Shown: positions 1-6,927 of the stretch, one piece after another | Layout: the number at the start of each line of letters is the position of its first letter | Position numbering within the stretch: position 1 is the first letter of the stretch | From: Nitrospirae bacterium CG2_30_53_67 | GTDB taxonomy: Bacteria; CG2-30-53-67 | DNA: 8,757 bases | Reading direction: 5' to 3' | NCBI GenBank assembly: GCA_001873285.1 | Contig: MNYV01000159.1 | Span: forward strand, 1 to 8,757 | Position numbers and translations under genes: made by a program | The notes under the pieces: generated by a model | What the model saw: only the letters and a program-made list of their open reading frames with translations | Databases searched by the model: none | What the model was told of the DNA's origin: nothing

Positions 1-79
1 CATGGATCAGATCTTCCAGCTCAAGGATGAGATCCGTAGGCTTAAACAAGTCCAGCAGGAGATCCGGGAGCAGAAATAA
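1..79 (+). CDS. 3' end of an unidentified gene (partial)
   Basis: An open frame enters from the left edge and stops at TAA 77-79. The last 25 codons start at an ATG at position 2, which may be internal. They encode a strongly charged peptide, MDQIFQLKDEIRRLK followed by QVQQEIREQK, with a heptad-like spacing of I/L/V residues that suggests a helical or coiled-coil tail. The fragment is too short to name a family. The stop is followed within 5 bases by a GC hairpin, consistent with the end of a transcription unit that converges on the minus-strand operon. Confidence 0.45.
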   Translation, partial: MDQIFQLKDEIRRLKQVQQEIREQK

Positions 80-83
80 ATAT

Positions 84-102
84 CCTCCGGCAAAGCCGGA
101 GG
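84..102 (+). terminator. GC hairpin after the first gene, terminator- or REP-like
   Basis: A perfect 8-bp inverted repeat, CCTCCGGC / GCCGGAGG, with an AAA loop begins 5 bases after the stop codon. No run of T follows (TATTACG), so it may be a REP-type palindrome or an mRNA 3' end stabiliser rather than a classical Rho-independent terminator. A related hairpin (CCCCCGGC-AGA-GCCGGGGG) lies at 293-311. Confidence 0.5.
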
Positions 103-107
103 TATTA

Positions 108-144
108 CGATTGCCGGCCCCTCAAAGGGGCCTGATCGCAATCG
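108..144. repeat. Two-tier palindrome (hairpin)
   Basis: The outer arms CGATTGC (108-114) and GCAATCG (138-144) pair over 7 bp. The inner arms GGCCCCT (116-122) and AGGGGCC (126-132) pair over 7 bp around a CAA loop. An asymmetric internal loop (C / TGATC) separates them. The same stem-within-stem plan is seen in the palindrome at 7613-7657. It could act as a terminator for the gene ending at 79 or be a REP-like element. Confidence 0.6.
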
Positions 145-167
145 GTTAAAAAACACCCTCCCCTCAA

Positions 168-190
168 TCCCCTCCCATCAAGGGAGGGGA
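168..190. repeat. C-rich/G-rich palindrome
   Basis: A perfect 9-bp stem, TCCCCTCCC / GGGAGGGGA, with an ATCAA loop, preceded by CCCTCCCCTCAA. It belongs to the family of C-rich/G-rich palindromes scattered through this window (206-241, 1327-1362, 6847-6867, 6907-6927, 7200-7244, 7402-7442, 7613-7657). Confidence 0.65.
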
Positions 191-205
191 AGCCCGCCGG
201 CAGTT

Positions 206-241
206 CCCTCGCCCCTTGTGGGAGAGGGCAAGGGTGAGGGG
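206..241. repeat. C-rich/G-rich palindrome, CCCTCGCCCC...AAGGGTGAGGGG type
   Basis: An imperfect inverted repeat with CCCTCGCCC on the left and GGGCAAGGGTGAGGG on the right, around TTGTGGGAGA. This is the CCCTCACCC-type dispersed repeat common between genes in several proteobacterial and related genomes. It contains no coding sequence. Confidence 0.6.
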
Positions 242-281
242 TAAAGCATTTCGATTAACTGCATACTCCCGGAATGGCCAA

Positions 282-314
282 ACTCTAAGAGTCCCCCGGC
301 AGAGCCGGGGGTTT
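282..314. repeat. Palindrome plus GC hairpin (REP- or terminator-like)
   Basis: An 11-base palindrome, ACTCTAAGAGT (282-292), directly abuts a perfect 8-bp hairpin, CCCCCGGC-AGA-GCCGGGGG (293-311), followed by TTT. The hairpin shares its CCGGC/GCCGG core with the one at 84-102. The short T run would allow weak plus-strand termination. The combination of a small palindrome and a strong hairpin resembles REP/IS200-type ends, but no transposase is visible, so that is only a suggestion. Confidence 0.5.
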
Positions 315-372
315 ACCTAAGTGCTAATTACCCCATTCCCGACGACAGAGTGAAGAGAAGTAAGCAGCGCAT

Positions 373-1311
373 TCACGAATCCGGGGGGTGACCGGATTCG
401 TCCTCCCACATGTCTTCAAGCTCCCACTTCATGACCGTTTGTCTGGCCTGGCGCCTCTTGCGCATATAGACAACAAGGAACGAAACTGAGACCAGGAACC
501 AGAGCGCAGCGGATGACGTGATGACCGGGATCCACGTATACCGAAGCCTGAGGTACCTGTGCCATCTCTGCTCCATCATGTAGAAACTGAGACCGAAGGC
601 ATCCTGCATGCACTGACTCAAGGTCTCCCCCTTTTTCAGGTTCAGGATCAATTGATGAAAGGCCTCCCGGCCTCGGCTGGACAGAAGATAGGAAACCATG
701 GAAAAACTTTCGGCGTAGGCGGCCTCGGCCTCGTTGAATGCGATGGGGAATTCCTGGTTCAGAGAGGCGAGAGGGATGAAATTTTTTTTCAGTGTCACGG
801 CTGTGATCACGGCCGTGGTCCTGAGCGTCCACTCCCTGGCCTCATACATGGCAAAACCCTCGTCCAGCCACCTCGGGATGCGGGCGCCGGCCAGGGCCTG
901 ATGCAGGACCAGGTGCGAGAGTTCATGACGGAGGGTCTTGACCGGGTCGATGGTCCCGTACAGGGCCGCATGGGGCGCCTTGAGAATCATGAGGTTCAAC
1001 TCCGGGTAGGCCAGGCCCGCGGCCCATTCCGGGGCCTTGACCGGATGAGGCTGCCGGCTGAGGAAGGCCTCATGCGTATGTTCTATATAGATCTCTACTC
1101 CGGGACGGGGTTCAACACCGGCATCAGATACGATGTCGGCATAGATCTTTTCTGAAAGGCCTGCAAGATACCCGGCCAGTTTTTGATCCGGTGGAGAAAA
1201 ATAAAAAACAAAGTGTTCCGTGGAGAGGGATTGAGATTCCTCAGCATGGACCGGAGCAAAGAACGCGAAGACAAAGAACCAGGCAAGGAGGAGGACGACG
1301 CGATTGATCAC
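373..1311 (-). CDS. Membrane-anchored gluzincin metallopeptidase (peptidase MA-like)
   Basis: A protein of 312 residues. The N-terminus (1-23, ending PVHA) is a typical signal peptide. The zinc-binding HExxH motif is H129-E-L-S-H133, and the expected third ligand is E151 in WLDEGFAMYEA, the layout of peptidase MA-type gluzincins. A hydrophobic helix at about 261-283 followed by RKRRQAR suggests a single C-terminal membrane anchor with the catalytic domain outside the cytoplasm and a short acidic cytoplasmic tail. The substrate is unknown. The start is GTG at 1311, chosen because it begins the signal peptide; the ribosome site is weak. It follows gatB by 80 bases in the same direction, with a C/G-rich palindrome in the gap, so it may be the last gene of that operon or separately transcribed. 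The family call rests on motifs and is fairly secure; the physiological role is not. Confidence 0.8.
   Translation of the reverse strand: MINRVVLLLAWFFVFAFFAPVHAEESQSLSTEHFVFYFSPPDQKLAGYLAGLSEKIYADIVSDAGVEPRPGVEIYIEHTHEAFLSRQPHPVKAPEWAAGLAYPELNLMILKAPHAALYGTIDPVKTLRHELSHLVLHQALAGARIPRWLDEGFAMYEAREWTLRTTAVITAVTLKKNFIPLASLNQEFPIAFNEAEAAYAESFSMVSYLLSSRGREAFHQLILNLKKGETLSQCMQDAFGLSFYMMEQRWHRYLRLRYTWIPVITSSAALWFLVSVSFLVVYMRKRRQARQTVMKWELEDMWEDESGHPPDS
376..400 (-). terminator. Hairpin overlapping the end of the metallopeptidase gene
   Basis: A perfect 9-bp inverted repeat, CGAATCCGG (376-384) and CCGGATTCG (392-400), with a 7-base loop. It lies within the last codons of the minus-strand peptidase gene, ending one base before its TGA (373-375). 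No T run follows on the minus strand, so it may be an atypical terminator or a 3' stabilising structure at the end of the gat operon. Confidence 0.4.
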
Positions 1312-1326
1312 GAGAGCTCTTTTCTT

Positions 1327-1362
1327 TACCCGCCACTTTTTACAAAGGGGGGCGAGGGGGAA
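1327..1362. repeat. C-rich/G-rich repeat in the gatB-peptidase gap
   Basis: The sequence has CCCGCCACTTTTTACAAAG followed by GGGGGCGAGGGGGAATT, a degraded copy of the dispersed palindrome whose core is CCCCTTTTACAAAGGGG. The left arm has diverged (CCGCCACTTTTT), so the stem is imperfect. It fills nearly half of the 80-base gap between gatB and the metallopeptidase gene. Confidence 0.5.
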
Positions 1363-1391
1363 TTGCTGTTCTGCCGGACAATATCCATGAC

Positions 1392-2819
1392 CTACAGCCT
1401 TTCTTTGAGGAGCTGGTTCACCAGGGCGGGACTGGCCTTTCCCCTGGAAGCCTTCATGACCTGTCCCACCAGGAATCCGAAGACCTTCTCCTGGCCGCTT
1501 CGATACGATTCGACCTGAGGGGCGTAATCCGTGAGGACCTGGTCGATGATTCTGATGATCTCTGTCTCGTCGGTGACCTGGATCAGGTTCTTCTTTTTGA
1601 CAATCTGTTCAGGTCTCTTTCCGGTCCGGTACATCTCCTCGAAGACCGTTTTTGCGATCTTGCCGCTGATGGTCTTTTGTTCGATCATCCGGATCATCCC
1701 CGCCAGCATCTCGGGTGTCACCGGGCATGCCCTGATTCCTCGCTCATCCCCCTTCATTTCACGGAGGAGCTCTCCCATGATCCAGTTTGAAACCGTCTTC
1801 GGGGATTGTGCCAATTGGTTGCAGGCTTCGAAATAGTCTGCAAGTTCCCTGGATCCGGTCAGGATCTCCGCATCGTACACGGGGAGGTCATATTCCTTGA
1901 TAAAGCGGTTCATCTTTGCATCCGGAAGTTCCGGAAGGGCGCATCGTATCTCCTCGATCCAGGCCTTATCCACATGCAGAGGGACCAGGTCAGGTTCGGG
2001 GAAATAGCGGTAGTCGTGGGCCTCTTCCTTGCCCCGCATGGAAATGGAGATGCCTCGGTCCGCATCCCAGAGGCGGGTCTCCTGCACAATGGCGCCCCCC
2101 TGGTCCAGGATCCGGGCCTGCCTCTTGATCTCGTATTCGAGGGCCTTCTGCACATGCTTGAAGGAGTTCATGTTTTTGGTCTCGGTCCGGATGCCGTATG
2201 CCTTTTGACCCGCAGGTCGGAGCGAGATGTTGGCGTCGCACCGGAGAGAGCCCTCCTCCATGTTCCCGTCGCAGACATCAATATAGCGGAGGATGCTTCG
2301 GAGCTTCCGCATGTAGGCCGCCGCTTCCTCGGGGCTTCGGATATCAGGCTCGCTCACGATCTCCATGAGCGGCACACCGGTCCGGTTCAGGTCCACGTAA
2401 CTGCATGGGTTGCCGTGCTCGCCATGGATATTTTTTCCGGCGTCCTCTTCCATGTGGATCCTCGTAATCCCGATCCGTCTTTCTGTCCCGTGGAGATCGA
2501 TGGTGAGAAAGCCGTGCTCGCAGAGCGGAAGTTCGTATTGTGAGATCTGGTATCCCTTGGGGAGGTCCGGATAGAAATAATTTTTTCTCGCAAAACGGGA
2601 GATCGGGTTGATCTTGCAGTTCAACGCCAGGCCGGTCCGCAGGGCGAAGTTCACGACCTCCCGGTTCAGGACCGGAAGCACACCGGGCATGCCGAGGCAG
2701 ACCGGGCAGGTATGGTGGTTCGGAGGCCCTCCGAATTCCGTGCTGCAATGGCAGAAGATCTTGGTCCGGGTCTTGAGCTGTGCGTGAACCTCCAGGCCGA
2801 TGACGGTTTCAAATTCCAT
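1392..2819 (-). CDS. gatB: Asp-tRNA(Asn)/Glu-tRNA(Gln) amidotransferase subunit B
   Basis: A protein of 475 residues, normal length for GatB. This subunit binds the misacylated tRNA, phosphorylates the Glu or Asp side chain with ATP, and receives ammonia from GatA. The N-terminus [10 protein letters not shown] is the family signature. Four cysteines (C23, C25, C38, C41, in FCHC and TCPVC) are placed as in zinc-binding GatB proteins. The conserved segment [19 protein letters not shown] follows, and the C-terminus ([16 protein letters not shown]) matches the tRNA-binding YqeY-like tail. The start is ATG at 2819, at the family's usual first residues, with a weak AGAAAG ribosome site. It is separated from gatA by about 1.4 kb of AT-rich inserted DNA, whereas these genes usually adjoin. 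Confidence 0.97.
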   Translation of the reverse strand: MEFETVIGLEVHAQLKTRTKIFCHCSTEFGGPPNHHTCPVCLGMPGVLPVLNREVVNFALRTGLALNCKINPISRFARKNYFYPDLPKGYQISQYELPLCEHGFLTIDLHGTERRIGITRIHMEEDAGKNIHGEHGNPCSYVDLNRTGVPLMEIVSEPDIRSPEEAAAYMRKLRSILRYIDVCDGNMEEGSLRCDANISLRPAGQKAYGIRTETKNMNSFKHVQKALEYEIKRQARILDQGGAIVQETRLWDADRGISISMRGKEEAHDYRYFPEPDLVPLHVDKAWIEEIRCALPELPDAKMNRFIKEYDLPVYDAEILTGSRELADYFEACNQLAQSPKTVSNWIMGELLREMKGDERGIRACPVTPEMLAGMIRMIEQKTISGKIAKTVFEEMYRTGKRPEQIVKKKNLIQVTDETEIIRIIDQVLTDYAPQVESYRSGQEKVFGFLVGQVMKASRGKASPALVNQLLKERL

Positions 2820-2859
2820 GCTTTCTTCTCTTATAACACTTGTGTTGAGGTGTTGAAAT

Positions 2860-2870
2860 TCTAAATCCTA
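2860..2870. repeat. 11-bp direct repeat, gatB-side copy
   Basis: TCTAAATCCTA, repeated exactly and in the same orientation at 4035-4045. It sits within TTGAAATTCTAAATCCTA, which looks like a fragment of the AT-rich palindromic repeat at 4035-4157. The two copies bracket the inserted gene between gatA and gatB. Confidence 0.5.
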
Positions 2871-2878
2871 CCGATGTA

Positions 2879-3877
2879 TTAATAGTCATTCATTGCATTC
2901 CAGTATTTTTCAATTTGCCAGAAACCTGCTTCGTCGTCAAGGATACTTCGCAACTTGTTCACCACATCGAAATACTCCTCCTCCGTGAGGTTCGTCCACT
3001 TCACTTGGGCGAGGTTTCCTAGTATTGGGTTTTCCTTAGCGATTTCTTGCAATAGAATGTGATCAATAGGCGGATGGGCTACTCGCGCCAGAGGAGAAGT
3101 TGGATCTTCACCAATTATCACCGTCACCTTCAAGTAGATAGCCACCAATTTCGCTGCGCGGCCATAAGTAATATCTGAAACGCCCGCATCCAAAAGATTT
3201 TTGATTATCTTGCGGCACAAACTTTTGTGCCAAACATCAAATTCCTCGGGCACTACATTTGCACTCATCAAGCTATAGATTGCGTCTCTGATATTGCTAT
3301 CTTCCAAAGCTATTCCTAATATACTGTTCTTTGCGCCACGAAAGCCTCTTTGGATAGCACGAGCAGCTGCCCAAATCGCAAAGTTATGTTTGTGAGTCTC
3401 TAGTGTGTATGGTATTTGATCTGCCCCACCCACTGAATCAAGTAATTCTTGAAATGGCATGTCACCGCTTGCTCGTCCATGTTCGAGGGCATCTCGCACC
3501 GTTTCCACATCTGTAGCATTAACAATGATGCGCCATTTAATTCCCCTTTTTTCCCTATTCCATTCCAAAAGATTAATCTCCTCAAGTACAACGCCCAAGT
3601 AACTCGATCCCTGAGCGTGAGTGCTATCACCTGGTTTAAGATCATAAATTGCAGTTCCAAATCCGCGGATTTCTATGCCTTTGTACATTTTCTCAACATT
3701 GTTAGCAAGCGGAATCCAGCCTTTTCCAAATTCCTTGAATAGATTAGTCAACACTGTCGCGATTTCTTCAGAGGAATACTCGTGCTCAATTCCGTCTTCG
3801 TTTGCAATACGCAGTAGTCCGCGTTGGTAAGACCATTCAAAACTCTTGGCTTTTCCACCATGCGTTCGAGATGTCAT
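2879..3877 (-). CDS. Unrecognised 332-residue protein inserted between gatA and gatB
   Basis: I do not recognise the family. The frame runs 332 codons from ATG 3877, with GGG about 8 bases upstream as a poor ribosome site. The protein reads as a real soluble one, with no signal peptide or membrane helix. The N-terminal half contains NNVEKM (about 59-64), HAQGSSYLGVVLEE (about 87-100) and GIKWRIIV. The C-terminal half is helical and contains FAIWAAARAIQRGF, TYGRAAKLVAIYL, AHPPIDHILL and a final WQIEKYW. Codon and base use are clearly more AT-rich than in gatA and gatB on either side, and repeat pieces flank it, so recent acquisition is likely. It lies in the operon direction and could be expressed by read-through. 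It may be a defence- or mobile-associated cargo gene, but nothing in the sequence proves that. Confidence 0.75.
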   Translation of the reverse strand: MTSRTHGGKAKSFEWSYQRGLLRIANEDGIEHEYSSEEIATVLTNLFKEFGKGWIPLANNVEKMYKGIEIRGFGTAIYDLKPGDSTHAQGSSYLGVVLEEINLLEWNREKRGIKWRIIVNATDVETVRDALEHGRASGDMPFQELLDSVGGADQIPYTLETHKHNFAIWAAARAIQRGFRGAKNSILGIALEDSNIRDAIYSLMSANVVPEEFDVWHKSLCRKIIKNLLDAGVSDITYGRAAKLVAIYLKVTVIIGEDPTSPLARVAHPPIDHILLQEIAKENPILGNLAQVKWTNLTEEEYFDVVNKLRSILDDEAGFWQIEKYWNAMNDY

Positions 3878-4028
3878 TGTCGGCCCTTTTTTTAGATAAG
3901 ATATCTACACAGTGATACTGCACACTGGTTGTAGCATCATGATTTTCGACAGTCAAATCATATAAATCGGCTTTCTGCGACTTACATGGAACCTGTAAAA
4001 CAAAACCGCCCGCGCGATCGACAATCAC
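3837..4028 (-). CDS. Doubtful small ORF or gene remnant upstream of the inserted gene
   Basis: A 63-codon frame from GTG 4028 that overlaps the start of the 332-residue gene by 41 bases. The peptide (VDRAGGFVLQVPCKSQKADL, then YDLTVENHDATTSVQYHC) has a protein-like composition, and the frame remains open upstream as RYR into the edge of the AT-rich palindrome at 4035. It could be the tail of a gene cut off by the repeat, or simply part of the leader of the next gene. There is no clear ribosome site and no family I recognise. Confidence 0.2.
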   Translation of the reverse strand: MIVDRAGGFVLQVPCKSQKADLYDLTVENHDATTSVQYHCVDILSKKRADNDISNAWWKSQEF

Positions 4029-4034
4029 ACGATA

Positions 4035-4157
4035 TCTAAATCCTAAACAAGTTCAAAATTCTAAATTCCAATGACCCAAACGTTCGGTCATGTTCTGTCT
4101 TGAGTTTTAGATTTCGGTCCTTTGATATTGTTTAGTATTTCGAATTTCGGATTTAGA
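4035..4157. repeat. AT-rich imperfect palindromic repeat (about 123 bp)
   Basis: The left end TCTAAATC...CTAAACAA-GTTCAAA is mirrored on the right by TTTGATATTGTTTAG...GATTTAGA. The right arm has about 16 extra bases (TATTTCGAATTTC region). The centre is a 21-base near-palindrome, ATGACCCAAACGTTCGGTCAT (4071-4091 less its ends), with 8 of 10 base pairs. This AATTCTAAATCC/GGATTTAGAATT style is a known kind of dispersed intergenic palindrome. It lies directly downstream of gatA, 62 bases from its stop. Confidence 0.65.
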
Positions 4158-4219
4158 ATTTGTGAATCCTTTCTCTTATCATTTATCATTGTCTTCTCAC
4201 ATCCAATCGTACCAGACGA

Positions 4220-5668
4220 TTATAATTCGGGTTGCCTCTTGTGCCAGTCGGTCTGCTGCTCGTAGGCGTAGGCGGTCCTGAGAACCGCTTCCTCATCAAA
4301 GTGACGCCCCAGGACCTGAAGCCCGATGGGAAGTCCCGAGGAATCCAATCCGCAGGGGATGGAGATCCCCGGAATGCCGGCCAGGTTCACAGAGATGGTA
4401 AAGATGTCCGAGAGGTACATCTGGAGCGGGTCGTTGATCTTCTCTCCGATCCTGAAGGCCGTGGTCGGGGAGGTCGGTGTGATCAGGACGTCGCAGGTTT
4501 GAAACGCCTGATCGAAATCATTCTTGATCAGGGTCCTCACCTGCTGGGCCTTGCGGTAATAGGCGTCGTAGTACCCCGAGGAGAGGACGTAGGTCCCGAG
4601 CATGATCCGTCTCTTGACCTCCGGGCCGAAACCCTGGGCCCGTGTCTTCATGTACATCTCCATGAGATCCGCTGAATCGTCGGTCCGGTAGCCGTACTTG
4701 ACCCCGTCGTAGCGCGCCAGGTTTGAAGAGGCCTCGGCCGTGGCCAGGATATAATAGGTCGCAATGGCATAGCCGGCATGGGGGAGCGAGACCTCCTTGA
4801 TGACCGCCCCCCTCCCTTCAAGCAGCGCAAGGGCGGCTCGGACGGCATCCTCCACCTCCGGCTGAATGCCCTCTACAAAATACTCTGCGGGCACGCCGAT
4901 GGTCAGGCCTCGAATCTCCCCGGTGAGGGCTGATGTGAAGTCGGGCGCCGGGACCTTGACCGATGTGGAATCCCGGGGGTCATGCCCTGAGATCGCGTTC
5001 AGGAGCAGGGCGCAGTCCGTCACGTCCTTGGTGATGGGGCCGATCTGGTCCAGGGAGGAGGCAAAGGCCACCAGGCCGTACCGGGAGACGCGGCCGTAGG
5101 TAGGTTTCATCCCCACCACGCCGCAGTGGGCCGCGGGCTGTCGGATGGATCCCCCCGTATCGGAGCCCAGGGCTGCGATGCACTCGTCTGCGGCCACGGC
5201 CGCGGCCGAGCCCCCGCTTGAACCTCCGGGGATCCGCTTTAGGTCCCATGGATTTCTCGTCACGCCCATGTACGATGTCTCCGTGGAGGAACCCATGGCG
5301 AACTCGTCCATGTTGGTCTTTCCGATCAGGACTGCTCCTGCCCGATACAGCCGTTCCACCACCGTGGCATCGTAGGGAGGGATGAAATTCAAAAGTATCC
5401 TCGATGAGCAGGCGGACCTGATCCCCCGTGTGGTCATGTTGTCCTTGACTGCAACGGGGATGCCGGAAAGGGGACCCGCCTCTTGCCGGCGATCCGAAGA
5501 AGGACTTTTGGTTTCGGGAGGTCTCTCCGGTATCGTCACATAGGCATGGACCCGCTCCTCGACTTCACGGATCCTCTGTTTTAAGGAGTCCATGAGATCA
5601 CCGGAGGTGATTCGGCCTCTTCTCATTTCATCGGAGGCTTCATGAATGGTCAGTTCATAGAGGTTCAT
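4220..5668 (-). CDS. gatA: Asp-tRNA(Asn)/Glu-tRNA(Gln) amidotransferase subunit A (amidase)
   Basis: A protein of 482 residues, full length for GatA. This subunit hydrolyses glutamine or asparagine and feeds ammonia to GatB. The amidase-signature Ser-cisSer-Lys triad is intact: K75 in AVKDN, S150 in [10 protein letters not shown] and S174 in [10 protein letters not shown], with the same spacings as in characterised GatA enzymes. The C-terminal part retains [13 protein letters not shown] and [10 protein letters not shown]. The start is ATG 5668, 9 bases after the panD stop; the bases before it give almost no Shine-Dalgarno match, so translational coupling to panD is likely. Downstream lies a palindromic repeat and an inserted gene rather than gatB directly. 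Confidence 0.97.
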   Translation of the reverse strand: MNLYELTIHEASDEMRRGRITSGDLMDSLKQRIREVEERVHAYVTIPERPPETKSPSSDRRQEAGPLSGIPVAVKDNMTTRGIRSACSSRILLNFIPPYDATVVERLYRAGAVLIGKTNMDEFAMGSSTETSYMGVTRNPWDLKRIPGGSSGGSAAAVAADECIAALGSDTGGSIRQPAAHCGVVGMKPTYGRVSRYGLVAFASSLDQIGPITKDVTDCALLLNAISGHDPRDSTSVKVPAPDFTSALTGEIRGLTIGVPAEYFVEGIQPEVEDAVRAALALLEGRGAVIKEVSLPHAGYAIATYYILATAEASSNLARYDGVKYGYRTDDSADLMEMYMKTRAQGFGPEVKRRIMLGTYVLSSGYYDAYYRKAQQVRTLIKNDFDQAFQTCDVLITPTSPTTAFRIGEKINDPLQMYLSDIFTISVNLAGIPGISIPCGLDSSGLPIGLQVLGRHFDEEAVLRTAYAYEQQTDWHKRQPEL

Positions 5669-5677
5669 GGCATGGCA

Positions 5678-6031
5678 TCACTTACGGATGATCCGGTTTT
5701 TCCGGTCCACGTAGACGATCCTGGGTGAATGGGCTGAAATTTCTTCCGGCGCCAGATAGACATACTGGAAGATGATGATGAGATCTCCCTTGGCCGCCTT
5801 GTGCGCCGCGGCCCCGTTGATGCAGATGGCGCCGCTGTCCACGGGCCCGGGGATCACATAGGTCTCAAACCGCTCCCCGTTCCTGAGATTCGCGATTTTC
5901 AACTGCTCAAAGGGGAGAATCCCGGCCTCCTGCATCAGGGCCTCATCAATGGTGATGCTCCCCTCATAGTCCATGTTGGTCGCAGTCACCGTTGCACGAT
6001 GGATCTTGGACTTGAGGATCTTACGCAGCAT
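5678..6031 (-). CDS. panD: Aspartate 1-decarboxylase (pyruvoyl enzyme precursor)
   Basis: A protein of 117 residues that converts L-aspartate to beta-alanine for pantothenate and CoA synthesis. The self-cleavage site is G24-S25 (in DYEGSITID), where the serine becomes the pyruvoyl cofactor. Other active-site residues sit at the standard numbers: K9, Y22, R54, T57 and Y58, with the family segment NGAAAHKA further on. The start is ATG 6031, preceded by AAGGAG (6049-6044) at a rather long 12-base spacing. It starts 20 bases after the gatC stop and ends 9 bases before gatA, so it is embedded in the amidotransferase operon. That placement is unusual, since panD often sits with panB or panC. Confidence 0.97.
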   Translation of the reverse strand: MLRKILKSKIHRATVTATNMDYEGSITIDEALMQEAGILPFEQLKIANLRNGERFETYVIPGPVDSGAICINGAAAHKAAKGDLIIIFQYVYLAPEEISAHSPRIVYVDRKNRIIRK

Positions 6032-6051
6032 GGTACGGACTCACTCCTTGT

Positions 6052-6336
6052 TCAGATAATCCGGGGGACCTTGAAGAAATCATCCTCTTTGTCCGGGGCA
6101 TTGGCCAGGGCATCCTCCACAGGGATCGAATCCCCGACCTGATCCTCCCGAACCACGTTCCCCGTCTCAATCACATGAGACGTCGGCTCCACGTCTTTCG
6201 TATCCAGTTCATTGAGCTTGTCCATATACATCAGGATCGCATCAAGCTGGCCGGTGAACTGCTCGATCTCTGTTTCGGAAAGATTCAGCCGGGCCAGCAG
6301 GGCCACATGCTCGACTTCTTGTCTTGTAATCTTCAT
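6052..6336 (-). CDS. gatC: Asp-tRNA(Asn)/Glu-tRNA(Gln) amidotransferase subunit C
   Basis: A small subunit of 94 residues that wraps around GatA and holds it to GatB. The N-terminus MKITRQEVEHVALLARLNLS and the ending DDFFKVPRII (the VP.ii tail) are typical of the family. The middle carries LDAILMYMDKLNELDT and the EPTSH motif. I chose ATG 6336, with GGGTG about 7 bases upstream, over a TTG four codons earlier (6348) because the family normally begins MKIT. It is the first gene of the gatC-panD-gatA-gatB set. Confidence 0.95.
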   Translation of the reverse strand: MKITRQEVEHVALLARLNLSETEIEQFTGQLDAILMYMDKLNELDTKDVEPTSHVIETGNVVREDQVGDSIPVEDALANAPDKEDDFFKVPRII

Positions 6337-6360
6337 AAAAGCACCCAATTTTAAAAAAAT

Positions 6361-6390
6361 AATATAGCATAATGCCTATAGCAGGAACAA
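6361..6390 (-). promoter_or_regulatory. Candidate sigma70-type promoter for gatC
   Basis: On the minus strand, TTGTTC (6390-6385) and TATATT (6366-6361) are spaced by 18 bases. The -10 box matches the consensus at 5 of 6 positions, the -35 box only at 3 of 6. Initiation near 6353 would give a leader of about 17 bases before the gatC ATG. A second AT-rich patch (TTTACA ... TATAAA, about 6505-6526) has poor spacing. Confidence 0.3.
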
Positions 6391-6454
6391 CAGCAAAATG
6401 AAGCCCCATCCCATTGCGTTCGCATTTCTCCTTTTCCCTCTGAATTTTGCCTTC

Positions 6455-6487
6455 TGTCCCAAACTTCCCCATGTCCCAAACTTCCCC
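6455..6487. repeat. 17-bp tandem duplication upstream of gatC
   Basis: TGTCCCAAACTTCCCC occurs exactly at 6455-6470 and at 6472-6487, separated by one A, giving a period of 17. On the gatC strand it reads GGGGAAGTTTGGGACA twice, about 120-150 bases upstream of the gatC start. It may be a replication-slippage duplication; a paired protein-binding site is also possible. Confidence 0.6.
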
Positions 6488-6846
6488 TTGCATCTCCCCT
6501 GAATTTATAATATCTTTCCACTTGTAAAGCCTCTCTGGTAGAAGCTTAAACGTATCGTATCGCAGCCGCCATGAACGGGAGACCAGCCCATGCCTTTTGA
6601 TTCTTGCAAGGAAAATATCCGGTGAAACAGGTCATTATCAAAAACCCTGTCATCTGGTGAATTAGGTAACAACGTAACGAGGACTTACTTGCCTTCATTG
6701 TGATAATCAAAGTATGAAAGGAAGTCAAAGGCCTATTAAGGTTCTCATAATTATGAAAACATCAAATAAGAATTTCGCCTGCCCCCTTTTTTCAAGCGGG
6801 GAAACGCAAGGTAGACAATCTTTTTGATCTTTCTCCTAACCATTCT

Positions 6847-6867
6847 CCTCCCCTTTGTAAGGGGAGG
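6847..6867. repeat. C-rich/G-rich palindrome
   Basis: A perfect 9-bp stem, CCTCCCCTT / AAGGGGAGG, with a TGT loop, followed by TCAGGTGGGGT. This is the classic CTCCCCTTTGTAAGGGGAGGT form of the dispersed palindrome family in this window. Confidence 0.7.
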
Positions 6868-6906
6868 TCAGGTGGGGTAGGAAAAATGCAGATCTACCTC
6901 TTCTTC

Positions 6907-6927
6907 CCCCTCCTTACAAAGGAGGGG
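6907..6927. repeat. C-rich/G-rich palindrome at the truncation point of the methyltransferase gene
   Basis: A perfect 9-bp stem, CCCCTCCTT / AAGGAGGGG, with an ACA loop, followed by AACCGAGGGGGGGATT. Recognisable methyltransferase sequence starts about 30 bases further right (6962), so the repeat lies next to the break in that gene. Confidence 0.7.

Noticed and set aside
559-1155. Long plus-strand open frame (198 codons) opposite the metallopeptidase gene
   Set aside because: It is antisense to a gene with a signal peptide, zinc motif and membrane anchor, and its translation has no recognisable family features. GC-rich codon bias explains the lack of stops.
1806-2543. 245-codon plus-strand open frame opposite gatB
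   Set aside because: It mirrors a fully convincing gatB; the opposite-strand frame is a shadow of its codon bias.
4232-4675. 147-codon plus-strand open frame opposite gatA
   Set aside because: Antisense to the intact gatA coding region, without a ribosome site or known motifs.
6546-6728. 60-codon minus-strand frame in the gap upstream of gatC
   Set aside because: No ribosome site, no recognisable domain, and the region looks like eroded intergenic DNA.
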